A DNA stretch of 64,000 nt from Trissonchulus latispiculum (GCA_030248195.1 JASAND010018212.1:124001-188000); one strand, 5' to 3'. Shown: positions 35,901 to 48,525, numbered from the stretch's first letter. Notes: generated by a model from the letters alone, not told the origin. Numbers and translations are program-made.

Positions 35901-36589
35901 CTGTACTGTAAATCTTCGAATGTTTTTCTTTAAGGTCATGCTCCCCTTACTTGCAGATATAGTTACAGAAAGGGCAATTATTGCCCGATTTTATTGAAAT
36001 TTTTAGCAAACACACGGAAATGGTAATACACATCCTGTAAAAACGCCAGCTTCATAACATTCATGTACAGTGAGAAACAAAAATTTGAAGTTTTAAAACT
36101 ATATATAACTAATTATGTCCAGCGACTATAATCATTTTAAAGCTTACTATGTGCTTTAGAACTTTGCTTTTAGACATAAGTCTCTAGCTGTTATCGTTTT
36201 AGAGCAGTGAATTTTTGCTCGAAATTGGTTATTTTTAACACGATCTTGCTGAAAATAAGTTTTGTCGTTTTCGAGCCATTGTACACTACTGTCATGCTTA
36301 TACTCAAATTAAAGAGCTTCAAAGGAGGCACAAATTTGGTTAATTAGAGCCATATACACTGAATGAGACCTAAGTTCTGGTCGATTGTGTGTCGTTTTTC
36401 CCACAGAAGGGGTACCGCTGACATCTCTAATCTATTTTAATTGACACTTTGGTAGGGGCAAACAGGTCACTTTAACTGACTTATATACTCTAATGTGATC
36501 AACTTTACAGTTTAAGGTTTAAATTAAAATCAAATTTAATCGCAGTTTCAAATCTAACTCGTAGCTTTTGTGCAGTTAGTTGTATGCCT
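35901..36589. other. Intergenic, no feature seen
   Basis: AT-rich; no frame, tandem array or inverted repeat recognised. Confidence 0.5.
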
Positions 36590-37438
36590 CAATAAAATGT
36601 TCAATTATACCATGTATCGTCAAAAAGCTGAGAAATCAAATAAATGAGAAAGAAAAATAGCTATATCCAAATATAGAAATCTAGTGTGAAATCTGTTTTT
36701 GATTGTTTTGAAAAGTGGAAATGCCAGACGAAGCGATATTCCTCTATCTGTCTGTCTGTCTGTCACAAGGTCTACTAAGTGCATGTTAATGATGGCCTGG
36801 AGAATGTTAAAAGCAATTTTTTGACAGGTTAATTTCAAACTGCTGAAAATCAAAATCACTTATCCAAATTGCTGGATTTGATTACCAATGCGTTTGCTCT
36901 TACCAAGTTTAACTTGAATACTATTTTCGGTTTTAAGGGTTTGCACACTATATTTGGATTAATTTATTTTCTAAAAGCGGATATCAACAAAAATTAATTG
37001 TGCCTTTGTCTTTGATGTTAGTTTTAGATTTGCCTTCCTTAATTCCTATTTTCTTTCAGCAGTAGGAATGTTATGGAGCATCGCAGCAACATACACCCTC
37101 CCCCCCTCAGGCATAGCTTGTCGTTTCCAAAGCTACCTCTTGACTTTAAGCACTCAGAAAGTATATGCAGTCCTTGCTGAATCTTCATTTTGATGAATTA
37201 TGGTTGCCTGCTGGTTACTGTAATAGCCTGCCTGGTATGTTGAGCTTGGTTCCATAGAGCTTGTTGTGTTTGAGCTGCAGATTGCTTGGGCTCTGCTTCA
37301 AGTGGCAAAGGTTTTGAAAAGATTGCTGAAGAGCTAATTTTCGACAATAATTGACAGCTGTGAAGAAACAGTTTGTCAGCATCAGTTGTAATCGTTGCAC
37401 TTCAATAACTCCTTTTTCCATCATACACCATCTGAGTC
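36590..37438 (+). repeat. Upstream module of D3 (duplicated region)
   Basis: 36640-37095 is related to 42838-43320 and 43990-44480 (shared words: AAATATAGAAA/AAATATGAAACC, AAGCCAGA, TCTGTCTGTCTGTC, GGCTTTGCAAAA-type, CGCAGCA). 37115-37438 is nearly identical to 44510-44833, ending TCATACACCATCTGAGTC before the ATG. It presumably contains the promoter; no element is certain. Confidence 0.7.
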
Positions 37439-38776
37439 ATGGCAAGAAGTATAGAATTAACCCAGCGACAATTGCTGCAGAGATATGTGGAACGCTCCAC
37501 GTTACACGGGATCAGTGAACTGATTACTCCGGAGGTTGGTTGGGCGAGACCAATCTGGATAATGTTTTTGCTAGCCTCATTAGTTTTGATGGGATTCATG
37601 TTGAAGGAAGACATACAAAGGTTTGCAGGAGAACAGACAGCCTATCGTTTGTCAATCGAAGAAATATCTGAGTTTCCAGCACTGTCGCTCTGCCAGAACA
37701 TACAGGAGTTTAGTTTTCGCGAGGAGGTGGTTGCTGAATACAACTTCACGTGCATCGAACAACTGATCATCAGCTCCAAACTCTTGTCAGGTGACATGCC
37801 AAAGAAGTCCTGCTTTTCCAACTTCAAGCAATACGACTTTGACTACTCTGTGGCATATACAAAGGACGATCTAGTTTTTCGATATATTGAGACGCATGAT
37901 GATTACTGGAGTTTTTGGACAACCAACCTGACCTATCTTGCACAGCAGGTTGGATTTGACATTCAACAGTTAGAGCAGATTTCATTCAAGAACATAAATG
38001 TCAGTGATTCCTCTGTTTTTCGAAATATGCCACCTACAACTAAAGATCGGAGACTGCTAGATGATTGCAGCCAGTTTGTTCAACAGAAAGGATCAGCGGC
38101 GGACTGTGAATATCAACGGCTTAGTATTGAATTCCTCGAAGGCAGTACTGAAAACATACTGCTAAAGAAGATACAAAGGTATATTGAAAATCACAAAAAC
38201 TTGGTTACTGTGCTTAATTCCAGCTTTGTGGTTATCTCACACAGAAGGCCTGTAACCGTAGAATCACATATCGTATATGGAAAAGAAAAAAGCTTTTATT
38301 GCAACCGAGTTACTTATACTCCTACTAAAAATCTACCATTTGAAATAGAAGTGGAACCGCGAAACATAAAGGATCCAGTCATGTTAGGATTTCCTAGTCA
38401 AAGTGATAGATATATACAACACCTAAAGTTTGGCTTTTACTACAGCATTCTCTTATTTACTCCACAGCAATATACTGCGTTGGCCATGCCGGATAAACCA
38501 TGTCATCAGAATTGGACCTACGATTTCTTGCCTGACCAGTGTAATCACAGATGTGAACTGAAGCATCGTGAATGCTTACATAATTGCACAACATGCTCTG
38601 TTGGAAAGAAATGCTTGTGGCAAACTGTTTGCGACTTTAGAATAAAGCACAAATCCTCAAGTAGAAGCAAGCAGGATGAGTGTGCGCAAAAGCTACGACC
38701 ATCTACTGCAACAAGCGTAAACTTCACACAAGCTACAAATCAGCTCAAACTGTGCAGTACACTTGGAAACAACTAA
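37439..38776 (+). pseudogene. DEG/ENaC-type sodium channel D3, 3' end deleted
   Basis: Single frame of 445 residues. Residues 1-421 align with D4 and D5: LHGISELITPEVGWARPIWI, membrane segment 1, the ectodomain and the Cys block CLHNCTTCSVGKKCLW. At 38701 the sequence jumps to what is 3' flank in the D4 copy, adding 24 unrelated residues. Membrane segment 2, the filter and the C-terminus are missing. Compared with D4, exactly 837 bp (46084-46920) are absent, with a 2-bp AT at the junction. A product would be a one-membrane-segment subunit and could not form a pore; a dominant-negative role cannot be excluded. Confidence 0.88.
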
Positions 38777-40164
38777 CGAATTCGAAACATGTGTTTGCTT
38801 ATGCAAAAAGTTTCACATGGCGGCAGAGATTTGTGAGCTGGAGTGTGCAATAGCACCATGTGACAAACATTTGTATAAATTCACGTACTTCAATGTTTCC
38901 ACTGCGTTTTCATATTCAAACCATAAACCAAGACCGTGACTCAACAAGCGGAAGTTGTATGCAAAATGGTTGTTGGAAGGTAGGGAGCTTAACTTTTCTA
39001 AAAGTATTGTGCCGGCTATGCAGTGAAAGAGAGTATTTTGAGTTTATGTAGCTAGAATTTGTGACAATTTTTGGAGATTGTTTTGGACCTGCTTTCACTT
39101 AGAAAATGTGTTCAGCTGTGAATTTGCCTTGATGGCCATGCAGTATAGGTCGGTTGCCGGTCGGCTAAACAGTAAAGAGTCGGTTACCAGCAGGAAGAAA
39201 CTTGAAGAGGGTCTTGTTGGTGTGAGATCAGGAGTCTAACCGCCTGCTACAGATTATTGTTGCTCATTTGTCATGTCAAGTCCGGATTGTTGTTCGCGAA
39301 AAAAATTGAGTTATTTGAAAGACGCAAAAGTACAGTTTAAATGTCCCTGTAGATACAATACTGTTAGCTGCATATATATTATATGAGTAAGCATGGAGAA
39401 AGGCAGAGTCTAGATGCTAGTCTAGTCTCATCCGTAGCCGGAACTTTTAGGTTGTTAAGATGTAAGTATATACTATGAAATATTTTATTAACAGTAGCTT
39501 ATAAATTAACCCTTTTTAATTATTTGCTCACAATCTCTTTTCTGTGACATCATGCCATATATATATATACCTCCTTTGAACTAGTACGTTTGATAGAATA
39601 TAAACTAATTTGCATAATATCCACATTTCATTACATCCACTTTTTGTTATGTGACTTCCAAAGCGAAGAAAGAAAAGTGCTACAACGCATACTAAAACCG
39701 GCTTCCGAAACCCCCACACATATTCATCACATGAGAACTTGGCTCCAGCAAAATTTTAGATGCGGTGCAGAACTAAATACACGGAGAATAATGTATAATA
39801 GCCGGCTACACTGAGGCGTAGCCGGAAAAATTAAAGACAGTCGGCACGTGGATTAACCGAGTCTTCTTTCTCGCCTTTGAAACGGATTTTTGTTAGCTTA
39901 ACGTGCATAGAAACTACTTTAACGCAATTTTCTCTGAAACGATAAATATTCTGTTAGAAAACAATAACTAATAAAAGATAATAATAAATGTACCAAAATT
40001 CCTCAGCTTTCTTGGAAAGATTACCTCTGAACACATTGTACCTGTGGAAATGCAAATTGCAACTGAGTAGAGGATTGAAGAAAAGTTAAAATGATTATGG
40101 ATCAGTTTTCTTTACCAGTCCCATGCTAACACGTTATACTATTTACTGCGAGGCTCTGCACTCA
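38777..40164. repeat. 3' flank of D3, duplicated region
   Basis: 38702-38940 matches 46921-47345 and 39828-40164 matches 47350-47610. Between them about 890 bp (38943-39827) occur only here: an insertion in this copy or a deletion in the other. No gene recognised. Confidence 0.65.
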
Positions 40165-41730
40165 TAAACATACGCAGATGTTTCTAATTGCAGTGGTTTT
40201 GCAAACCGCTCCTGCTTCTAGGGAAAATAGGATTCATTTATTGAAATTCTATCCAAAGTCTGCAACTGTATGTCGTGGAAAAAAGAGGCAAACTTCTGTA
40301 GTCAAGGTCGCGATTTTTGTTAACCTTAATGCTGATTTCATAGTCACGTACGCAGGTGTGCACGCGCCGTCGTGCGACTGCAAACGACAATACACTTCGA
40401 CGCACATCGACGTGTGAATGAGTTGTTACAAAAGGCGATGTCGAGACGACACATGTCAGCACCCATCGATGAGCGTAAACTCTTTCACTGGTAGGATAGC
40501 ATGGCACTGGAGCGAATTGTTACTTTTGAAGCACCTACGCTCCAGCGAGCACCCTTGTGCGTTGACTGGACTGAAATCAGCATGTCGAGATATAACGTAC
40601 TGATAGAGCCCAAAGACTGCTCAATGAACTATTAAAAGCAAAGGATACTGACAATCTGAAATACTCAAATTTTGTTTACTATTTAGCCTTAATACAACAA
40701 GCAGATTGTAATCCGTATAAAACCTTGTCAATCATAAGAAGTAATTGGATTCTAGCAATGCCTTGAAAGTAATGGAAAGCAGTCGCCTTGCAGGTGCCGC
40801 AACATTATTTTGCAGGGTGGTGGTTACTCTTCCTGGCAGCATGTATTAGTCGACGTATGTAGGTTTCCAGTATACATGCAATCTCAGGGGCAACATTAGC
40901 CAGATTTATAAGAATATGGTATTAATATAGAAAATTTTGTGGAACTATGGGTAGATTAGTCTAATACGGATTGCAAAAATAGACGAGCCTGAAATCAATA
41001 AGCTTACTCAGCATCGGAACGACTGGCTGGTTCTTAAGCTATACATAGTTTTGTCGTTTGCCGATTCAAATAAACAGAATGTTAATATACACAGACAGTT
41101 CTAAAGAAAGCTTGAAAGACAATTAACAATTTTGTCTTCTCACGAAGACCCAGTAATACAAACAAGTTAAGGGGGAGGCTACGAATTTCACTAAAAGTTC
41201 GATGTTGGAAAAGCTAGCTAGTCTTTTGCCACAATAGTATTAAGTTTAGTTTAAAGTGACTCCTCGCCCTGATCGCTATGCGCAAGGTACGGTACCCCAA
41301 TTTTCCAGAAATAGTTCTGACATATAGTGCTTTGATATCATGGAAAATAATCTCTAGACCATTGTATTCTTTTCTGTGCGATACAATAAGAGTGCGAAAA
41401 ATTGAGTGTTGTAGGTCTATACGGGTGGAGGTTAACTTTGGTGTCCTGCCAAAACAGGGTAGGTGAGATATATTGGTGCCCACCCTTAACTTTTTTTACT
41501 TTGATATGTTGGCTAACGTTGGGGGAAAGTACGATGTCGTGCTAACCCGTTCGTAGCCCCTTAATTCATAGTAGTCCATGACTACATCCAGCTCTTCCTT
41601 TTCACAAAAACTAAAGTGTTAGCCTTGCTAAGTAAAAGCAATTAGAAATTAGATCGTGCTGGGGCAGTTCCGTTCCTATAAACTTGGTGAAGTTGACACC
41701 AGTTTCAGCTAGTTCTTTACATTTGTGTTT
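40165..41730 (+). repeat. Orphan upstream block, copy of the D5 5' region
   Basis: Apart from the T2 insertion, it matches 53010-53540 joined to 55195-55520 (shared: CATGTCGAGATATAACGTA, ACTATTAAAAGCAAAGGAT, TTTCCAGTATACA, GAATGTTAATAT). In the D5 copy the ATG follows within about 60 bp; here homology stops and no channel gene follows. Confidence 0.7.
41171..41560. mobile_element. Complete TTAA-flanked element (family T2), 390 bp
   Basis: GGGGGAGGCTACGAA at the left and TTCGTAGCCCC at the right are inverted termini. TTAA lies at 41167-41170 and 41561-41564. The paralogous block near 55355-55370 (CGTTATCTGAAAGTAG) is uninterrupted, so the insertion followed that duplication. No protein. Confidence 0.88.
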
Positions 41731-41842
41731 GAGAATTTGTGACTGTGTTTTGACTTTCAAGTTAAGTTTGGAGCTTCATGACTTAAATTTATAATTCAGT
41801 TGCTATTGTTGTGCAGTTGAATATTGACAACACTAACAGTGG

Positions 41843-42482
41843 ATTGCACCAAACAGGATTAGCTCTGTGTTAAGTTAACCTCAAGGTTAACACGGTGTTA
41901 ACTTGTTAACTCTCAACTAATCCGTTGCACTAAATAAGGGTAAGTTAACCTCGAGGTTAACTCCGAGCTAACTTAGTCTTCAGCATGCAAAATTTAACTC
42001 TGATTGTCAGCAGAATTAGCTGAGGACTAACTCAATTTCTGACATTTCTGCCTTCATTTATCAGAAAATTTCGGTATGGATTGTTCAATCAGACATTTAA
42101 GAATACTTCAGTTTTTTTTGGAAAAGATTTCCGCACTATTGTTTCATATGTGACATTTGCGATTTGATCCTATACTTAAATGATAACCTCGAGCTCAGAG
42201 TTAAGGGGAAGAAAGACTTAGTTCGGAGTTAACCTCAAGGTTAAAGTAGTCTTCAGCTAACGTTGACAGATGATGATTGGATACTTTGATTGAGAAAACG
42301 AATTTGATTGGCTAACTCTAACCCTGAGCTGAAGCTTAGAGTTTGTTATTCTTGACAAAAACTAAGTTGGTGCAACAGACTAAAGTTTAGCACTCAGCTG
42401 AAGCTTAGCTGCAGAATAGTTAGCACCGAGTTAACTCGGTGTTAAGTTAACACCGAGCTAACTTAGCCCGATTTGGTGCAAT
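41843..42482. mobile_element. Foldback element rich in GTTAAC palindromes, 640 bp
   Basis: Left ATTGCACCAAACAGGATTAG and right TAGCCCGATTTGGTGCAAT are inverted termini. Inside, TTAAGTTAACCTCAAGGTTAA-type words repeat in both orientations, with many GTTAAC sites. The central part is AT-rich. No protein; no clear target duplication. Confidence 0.75.
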
Positions 42483-44833
42483 CGGGCGCAAGACATACAA
42501 TTGCTGGATGTGGTTTGGGAGGAAATTGGAGCCAGTTTCCAAAACTGTGAAGAATTAATATGAAACCCGTTTGAGCTGAGTTTGCCTGTCTGGGCTTGGG
42601 GTGAACTTGTGTAATGTATTGTAAGCTATGGCACAATTCAATTGTTAGTTAAATTCAAATTCAACTCCAAATTTCAATCGCATCTACTTAAATGTTCAAC
42701 TTTTGTTTCAATACTTAAATAAATTTATTGCATAAAGGCTTACTAATATTTAAGCAGTAAAAAGGAACATAAACTCCAGTAACTACTGCAAATGAGTGCA
42801 TGTTAATTTGTGTTAGCTTAAAGTTAGATTAAGCGAGAAAAAATGAATTGCTATTTCCAGATATGGAACCTAAAGTGGAGTGTTTTCGATTGTTTGCTAC
42901 TGTACATTTAGAAAAGCCAGATGGAGTCAAGTTACTCTATCTGTCTGCCTGCCTGTCTGTCATAATTAGGTTGTCTATACAGTGTCAAATACAGTGTTTC
43001 TGTAATGTTCTGGAAAATGTTAAAAGCAATTTGTCTTTTCAGCTTAACTTTCACACTGCTATTACTTGTCTTAATCCATGGATGTGATTGTCAACTACTG
43101 ATGTTTTTGCTTTTAATAGGTATAACTTGAATTCAGGTTTGGTATCAATGGGTTTGCAAAAAATATTTCTAGGATAAATTAATCTTCAGATAAATGTATA
43201 TCAACAACAAGATATTAATTGTGATTTTATGTATATGATGTTAGTTCTAAATTCGCTCTTGCTATTTTTATTTTTCCGCAATAGGAGGTTATTTAGCATC
43301 GCGGCAAACCCGCCACCACATTCCAACATATATAGTAATTGAACTTGTGTAATGTATTGTAAGCTTTATGTATTATAGCACAATTGAATTGTCATTTAAA
43401 TTTGCAAATCGAAATCGAAATCCAAATTTCAATCGCATCTGCTCAAATGTTTAGTTTATTTGTGTTTGATATTTGATTCAATGGCTTCTGTAAATGTTGT
43501 GGGGAGGAACTGAGTTAATGACTTTTTAAGCTTGATTAGTCTTCAAGTAGCACCCAGCTGGGCAAGTTGAACACGGATTGCGGAACGAAAAGGCGAGAAG
43601 TCACTTCTTAATGACATTTGCATTTATCTCCCCATATATTTTACGTCTTTAACATTAAGGGTTTAGTTTGTTTTTAGGAGTTTTAACTAAAAAACTGTAT
43701 TATCTTCAACTGCTTTCACGGAATTCGGATTAGGAGTTAATTTTCCTTTTTAAAGTTGATTTCAAATTAAATTTAAATTAAAATCATTACGAAGTGACCC
43801 TTTTTCTACAGTCAGTGCCACTTAAAGACTAAGTCTTTAAGTTAGTTCCTCCCCAAAAAATTTACAGAGGCCGTTTCACTTTATTGCAAATGGTTTAGTA
43901 ATATTTAAGCATTAAAAATGAACATAGTCTGCAGTGACTACTGCAAATGGTGCATGTTAATTTGTGTTAGTTTAAATATTGGATTAAACGAGAAAGAAAT
44001 GAATTGCTATTTCCAAATATGAAACCTAAAGTGGAGAATATTTTCGATTGTTTGCTACCGTACATTTGGAAAAGCCAGACGAAGTCAAGTTACTCAATTT
44101 GCCTGGCTGCCTGTCACAATTAGGCTGTCTATACAAAAGACACATTAAGTGGTCTGGAATGGTCTGGAAAATGCTAAAAGCAATTTGTCTTGACAGCTTA
44201 CCTTTCCACTCCTATTACACGTCTTAATCGGTGGATGTGATTGTCCATTTGATTGCCAATGCTTTCGCTTCTAATAGCGATAACTTGAATACAAGTTTTG
44301 ATTTTAACGGCTTTGCAAAAGAGTATTTTCAGGAAAAATTTCTTTTCTGATAAACGGATATCAGCAGCAAAATACTAATTGTGACTTTATGTCGCCGATG
44401 ATAGTTCTAAATTTACTTCACTCATTCTTATTTTTTCGCAGCAGGAATGAGGTTTTTTAGCATCGCAGCAAACTAGGCCCCCCCGCCACAGCATCCACTT
44501 TACAGACATAGCTTGTCGTTTCCAAAGCTACCTCTTGACTTTAAGCACTCAGAAAGCGTATGCAGTCCTTGCTGAATTTTCATTTTGCTGAATAATGGTT
44601 GCCTGTTGGTTACTGTAATAGCCTGCCTGGTTTGTTGGGCTTGGTTCCATAGAGCTTGTTGTGTTTGAGCTGCAGATTGCTTGGGCTCTGCTTCAAGTGG
44701 CAAAGGTTTTGAAAACATTGGTCAAAAGCTAATTTTCTACAATAATTGACAGCTGTGAAGAAACAGTTTGTCAGCATCAGTTGTAATCGTTGCACTTCAA
44801 TAACTCTTTTTTCCATCATACACCATCTGAGTC
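42483..44833 (+). repeat. Upstream region of D4 with an internal duplication
   Basis: 42838-43320 and 43990-44480 are two tandem-like copies of one ~480-bp module, also present once upstream of D3 (36640-37095). Each includes a degenerate CTGTCTGCCTGCCTGTCTGT tract and ends near TTTAGCATCGC. The intervening 43321-43989 is AT-rich with no gene. 44510-44833 equals the proximal upstream of D3. Confidence 0.7.
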
Positions 44834-46369
44834 ATGGCAAGAAGTTCAGAAGTAACCCAGCGACGATTGCTGCAGAGATATGTAGAACGCTCCACGTTAC
44901 ATGGGATGAGTGAACTGATTACTCCAGAAGTTGGTTGGGCGAGACCAATATGGATAATGTTTTTACTAGGTTCATTAGTTTTGATGGGATTCATGTTGAA
45001 GGAAGACATAGAAAGGTTTACAGGACAGCAAACAACCTATCGTTTGTCAATTGAAGAAATATCTGAGTTTCCAGCACTATCGCTCTGCCAGAGAATAGGT
45101 GACTTTAGCTTTAAGGAGGATGTGGTAGCTGCCTACAACTTCACGTGCATCGAACAACTGATCGTTAGCTCCAAGATCTTGTCAGGTGACACGCCAAAGA
45201 ATTCCTGCTTTTCCAACTTCAAGCAATACGACTTTGCTACTCTGTGGCATATACAAAGGAAGATCTAGTTTTTCGATATATTGAAACGCATGATGATTAC
45301 TATAGTTTTGGATAACCAACTGACCTATCTTGCACAGCAGGTTGGATTTGACATTCAGCAGTTTGAGCAGATTTCATTCAAGAACATAAATGTCAGTGAT
45401 TACTCTGGTTTGCTAAATATACCACCTACAACTAAAGATCGGAGACAGCTAGATGATTGCAGCCAGTTTTTTCAACATAAAGGATCAGCGGCGGACTGTG
45501 AATATCTACGGCTTAGTATTGAATTCCTCGAAGAAATATTGTTAAAGAAGATACAAAGCTATATTGAAAATCACAAAAACTTGGTTACTGTGCTTAATTC
45601 CAGTTTCGTGGTGAACTCACATAGAAGGCCTGTAACATTAGAATCACATATAGTATATGGTAAAGAGCGAAATAGCTTTTATTGCAATCGTGTTACTTTT
45701 ACTCCTGTTAAAAATCTACCATTTGAAATAGAAGTGGAACCGCGAAGCATAAAAGATCCAATCATGTTAGGATTTCCGAGACAAAGTGATAGATATGTAC
45801 AACGCCTAAAGTTTGGCTTTTACTACAACATTCTCTTATTTACTCCTCAGCATTATACTGCGTTGGCCATGCCGGATAAACCATGTCATCAGAATTGGAC
45901 CTACGATTTCTTGCCTGACCAGTGTAATCACAGATGTGAACTGAAGCATCGTGAATGCTTACATAATTGCACAACATGCTCTGTTGGAAAGAAATGCTTG
46001 TGGCAAACTGTTTGCGACTTTAGAATAAAGCACAAATCCTCAAGTAGAAGCAAGCAGGATGAGTGTGCGCAAAAGCTACGACCATGCATGAAATCGTGTC
46101 ACGTTCCTTCGTGCCTCAAAAAGTTCATAGCTGTATTTCCGTATGAAAAGCAAACCAGATATCCATATGTAGGATTGAATGTTGTGCCAATGTATGATTA
46201 CCTGTCAAAGTACGACGAATACTACGTCTATTCCAGTTCATCTTTTGTTAGTAGTGTTGGAGGCATCTTGTCTTTATTCCTGGGAGCGTCCATCGTATCC
46301 ATTGGTCAATTGGCATTTTATTGTCTTAGTTCAATGAGACTAGCGTACTTTGACAACCTTATGGTTTGA
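44834..46369 (+). pseudogene. DEG/ENaC-type sodium channel D4, frame-disrupted
   Basis: Very similar to D3 in its first 420 codons and complete at the 3' end (GGILSLFLGASIVSIGQ, C-terminus AYFDNLMV). Against D3, three single bases are missing at about 45236, 45306-45309 and 45319-45321. The first shift reaches TAG at 45266-45268; the three together restore the frame, so the downstream part (from 45281) is read correctly. A 12-bp in-frame deletion lies near 45530. With the stop it encodes a 144-residue N-terminal piece only. Three indels within 85 bp is odd and could be a local sequencing problem. Confidence 0.88.
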
Positions 46370-46920
46370 TTTGCTTTCTGGTGTTGCTAACAATAACTAG
46401 AATACGTTGAATTTTTTCTTGTCTTACTGTTTGCATTGAAATCAGTATTAAATACCCATCAATACACTTAAGTTTTAACACCGCCAGGAATACTCTCAGA
46501 GATTTGTTTGTATATACGCTAGCAGGCGAAGTACCGACAACCATTCACATTGCATTCGCATGCAAGCAGATTTCTACGAGACCACTCAACCAGTTATAAC
46601 TGGCTAGAAACATGGCATAGGAAATAATAAACAGAAGGACACGCAGAAACCACAGATAACTCATTTTGAAACTACCTTCTTGAAATGTTCCTAAGCAGTT
46701 TTTTTCAGAACTTCAACGAATTTCAGATCAAAGAGACGAATGGACACAAAACTCAAAGAAAGCATTAGTATGGGACAGTTTGTTTTAGGCATTCAGGTAA
46801 TTTCAGGTTGCTATTTAGATCAGACGACGACTGGCAAAACCTTGTGCGTGATTAAGCAAGTTAGCGTTATGTAATTCTGAACTCAAAATAAGCCTCATTT
46901 GTTAGTTTATTGTATTCGTT
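46370..46920. other. 3' flank of D4
   Basis: Presumed 3' untranslated and intergenic sequence. This stretch, with the last part of the gene, is what was deleted in the D3 copy. Confidence 0.5.
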
Positions 46921-46981
46921 ATCTACTGCAACAAGCGTAAATTCCACACAAGCTACAAATCAGCTCAAACTGTGCAGTACA

Positions 46982-47153
46982 CTAACCCTTTGAATGGAGC
47001 TGACGGGTGATCAGGATGCGGTCAAAGCATCGTGATCATTTCTGTCCCGGCAGTAGCCTTGCCTTGCTAGTGCAATTATTCAAAGCCAGATCGCGGGCCC
47101 CAAGCAAAAGTTTGGTCTGGCGTTACCCCCCTCGCGACAGCAACGGGGGTGTG
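46982..47153. mobile_element. 172-bp insertion with an 8-bp target duplication
   Basis: GCAGTACA flanks it at 46974-46981 and 47154-47161; the D3 copy has a single GCAGTACA at 38754-38761. It is GC-richer than its surroundings (GATCGCGGGCCCC, CCCCCCTCGCGAC). CTAACCC at the left versus GGGGGTGTG at the right gives only weak inverted ends. A non-autonomous element of unknown class. Confidence 0.85.
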
Positions 47154-47161
47154 GCAGTACA

Positions 47162-48521
47162 GGAAAAAACTAACGAATTCGTAACAAGTGCGTGCTCGTG
47201 AAAAATGTTTTACATGGCGGCATAGATATGAGTTGGAGGGAGCAATAACAACAACTTATACATGACAAACATTTGCATAAAATCACGTACTTCAGTGTTT
47301 CCACTGCATTTTTTATATTCAAACCATAAACCAAAATCCGGACTCAAAAATTAAAGGCATTCGGCACGTGGATTAACCGATTCTTCTTTCTCGCCTTTGA
47401 TTTTTGTTAGCTTAACGTGTATAAAAATTACTCTAACGCAATTTTCGCTGAAACTAAAAATTGTTTTCCAGTTATATTCCTCGTCTGAAAGTGCAAATTG
47501 CAACTGAGTAGAGGATTGAGGAAAAGTAAACACGCATATGCAGCAATTTTCTTTACCAGTCCCATGCTAACACGTTATACTACGTACTGCGAGGCTCTGG
47601 ACTCAGAAAATTCCCAGGTCCAGGTCCAATTAGTGGCTGTTACTTCTCTAAAACTAGAAATTAGGTAACTTCGCGAAATCACAAAATGCCGGCTTCAGCT
47701 AATTAAGTAATGCAATACCAGGACTGCATGTCTAATTGCACAAGATTAAAGAAGTGTAGCCACCAGAAGGCTTCTCGTGGCTGCTTGCTTAATTCGATAG
47801 CTTAATCCTGCTCTGATCAGAATGCGCTAATGATCATTCGAATAGTTTGTGCTTAAAATTGTCCACTACTTTGAACTAGGACCGGTTTTCACTGAGCCCG
47901 CACAGAAAATTGTGTCCCTAAAGGTAGTCTCAAGTTTTTCCGAGCAACTGAGGAAGATTTTCTGACCGTTTCACAAAACAACATGGAGATTGTCCCTAAA
48001 TTCTAACGCTACTAATGTTTTCATACATTATTTTTCCAAAGAGTTTATGCTTATCGAGACACCCAACTCGAACCGTTTGCTTTCTGTTGTGTCTGCGTTT
48101 CATGTGTTAATCTGCCATTGCTAGTCGTAATTGTCATTGCTGAAATATGCAAATCAGATATATGTGTATATGAATGCCTGTTTTCTGTGACTAATTGTCT
48201 ACACCATTCTTCTCTCCCTGTTGTCTACGTTTACTGTAGACTCCTCATTGGCGCACAGGGTATCTATTTGCCCTGCGCAAGCGCGAAAAGAGGAGATCAA
48301 CGTCGTTCCAAGGCGACTGTTCCATTGTCGTTTCAAGATTTGGTCTTTTCAAGACAGAAGAAAAAGAAGACGTCAGAGACTTTGCCTATATAAACTGTTT
48401 GAAAGAGAGTGCCGTCAGGTCTATGCTGCTATACGTCTGTGAAGGCGAGTAGCTTTGGGCAACTCTTCAACCTCCGACTAAAAAAATTACTGGTTCATTT
48501 TCGGCTAATTTCTTACACAAC
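47162..48521. other. 3' duplicated flank of D4 and intergenic sequence
   Basis: 47162-47610 matches the D3 3' flank. From 47611 to 48521 no homology to other parts of the window and no gene were found; small frames at 48118-48442 lack any recognisable domain. Confidence 0.5.
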
Positions 48522-48525
48522 TTTA

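Noticed and set aside
40178..40603. Three overlapping 60-90 residue frames
   Set aside because: Within the duplicated D5-upstream block; the other copy at 53040-53260 does not preserve them.
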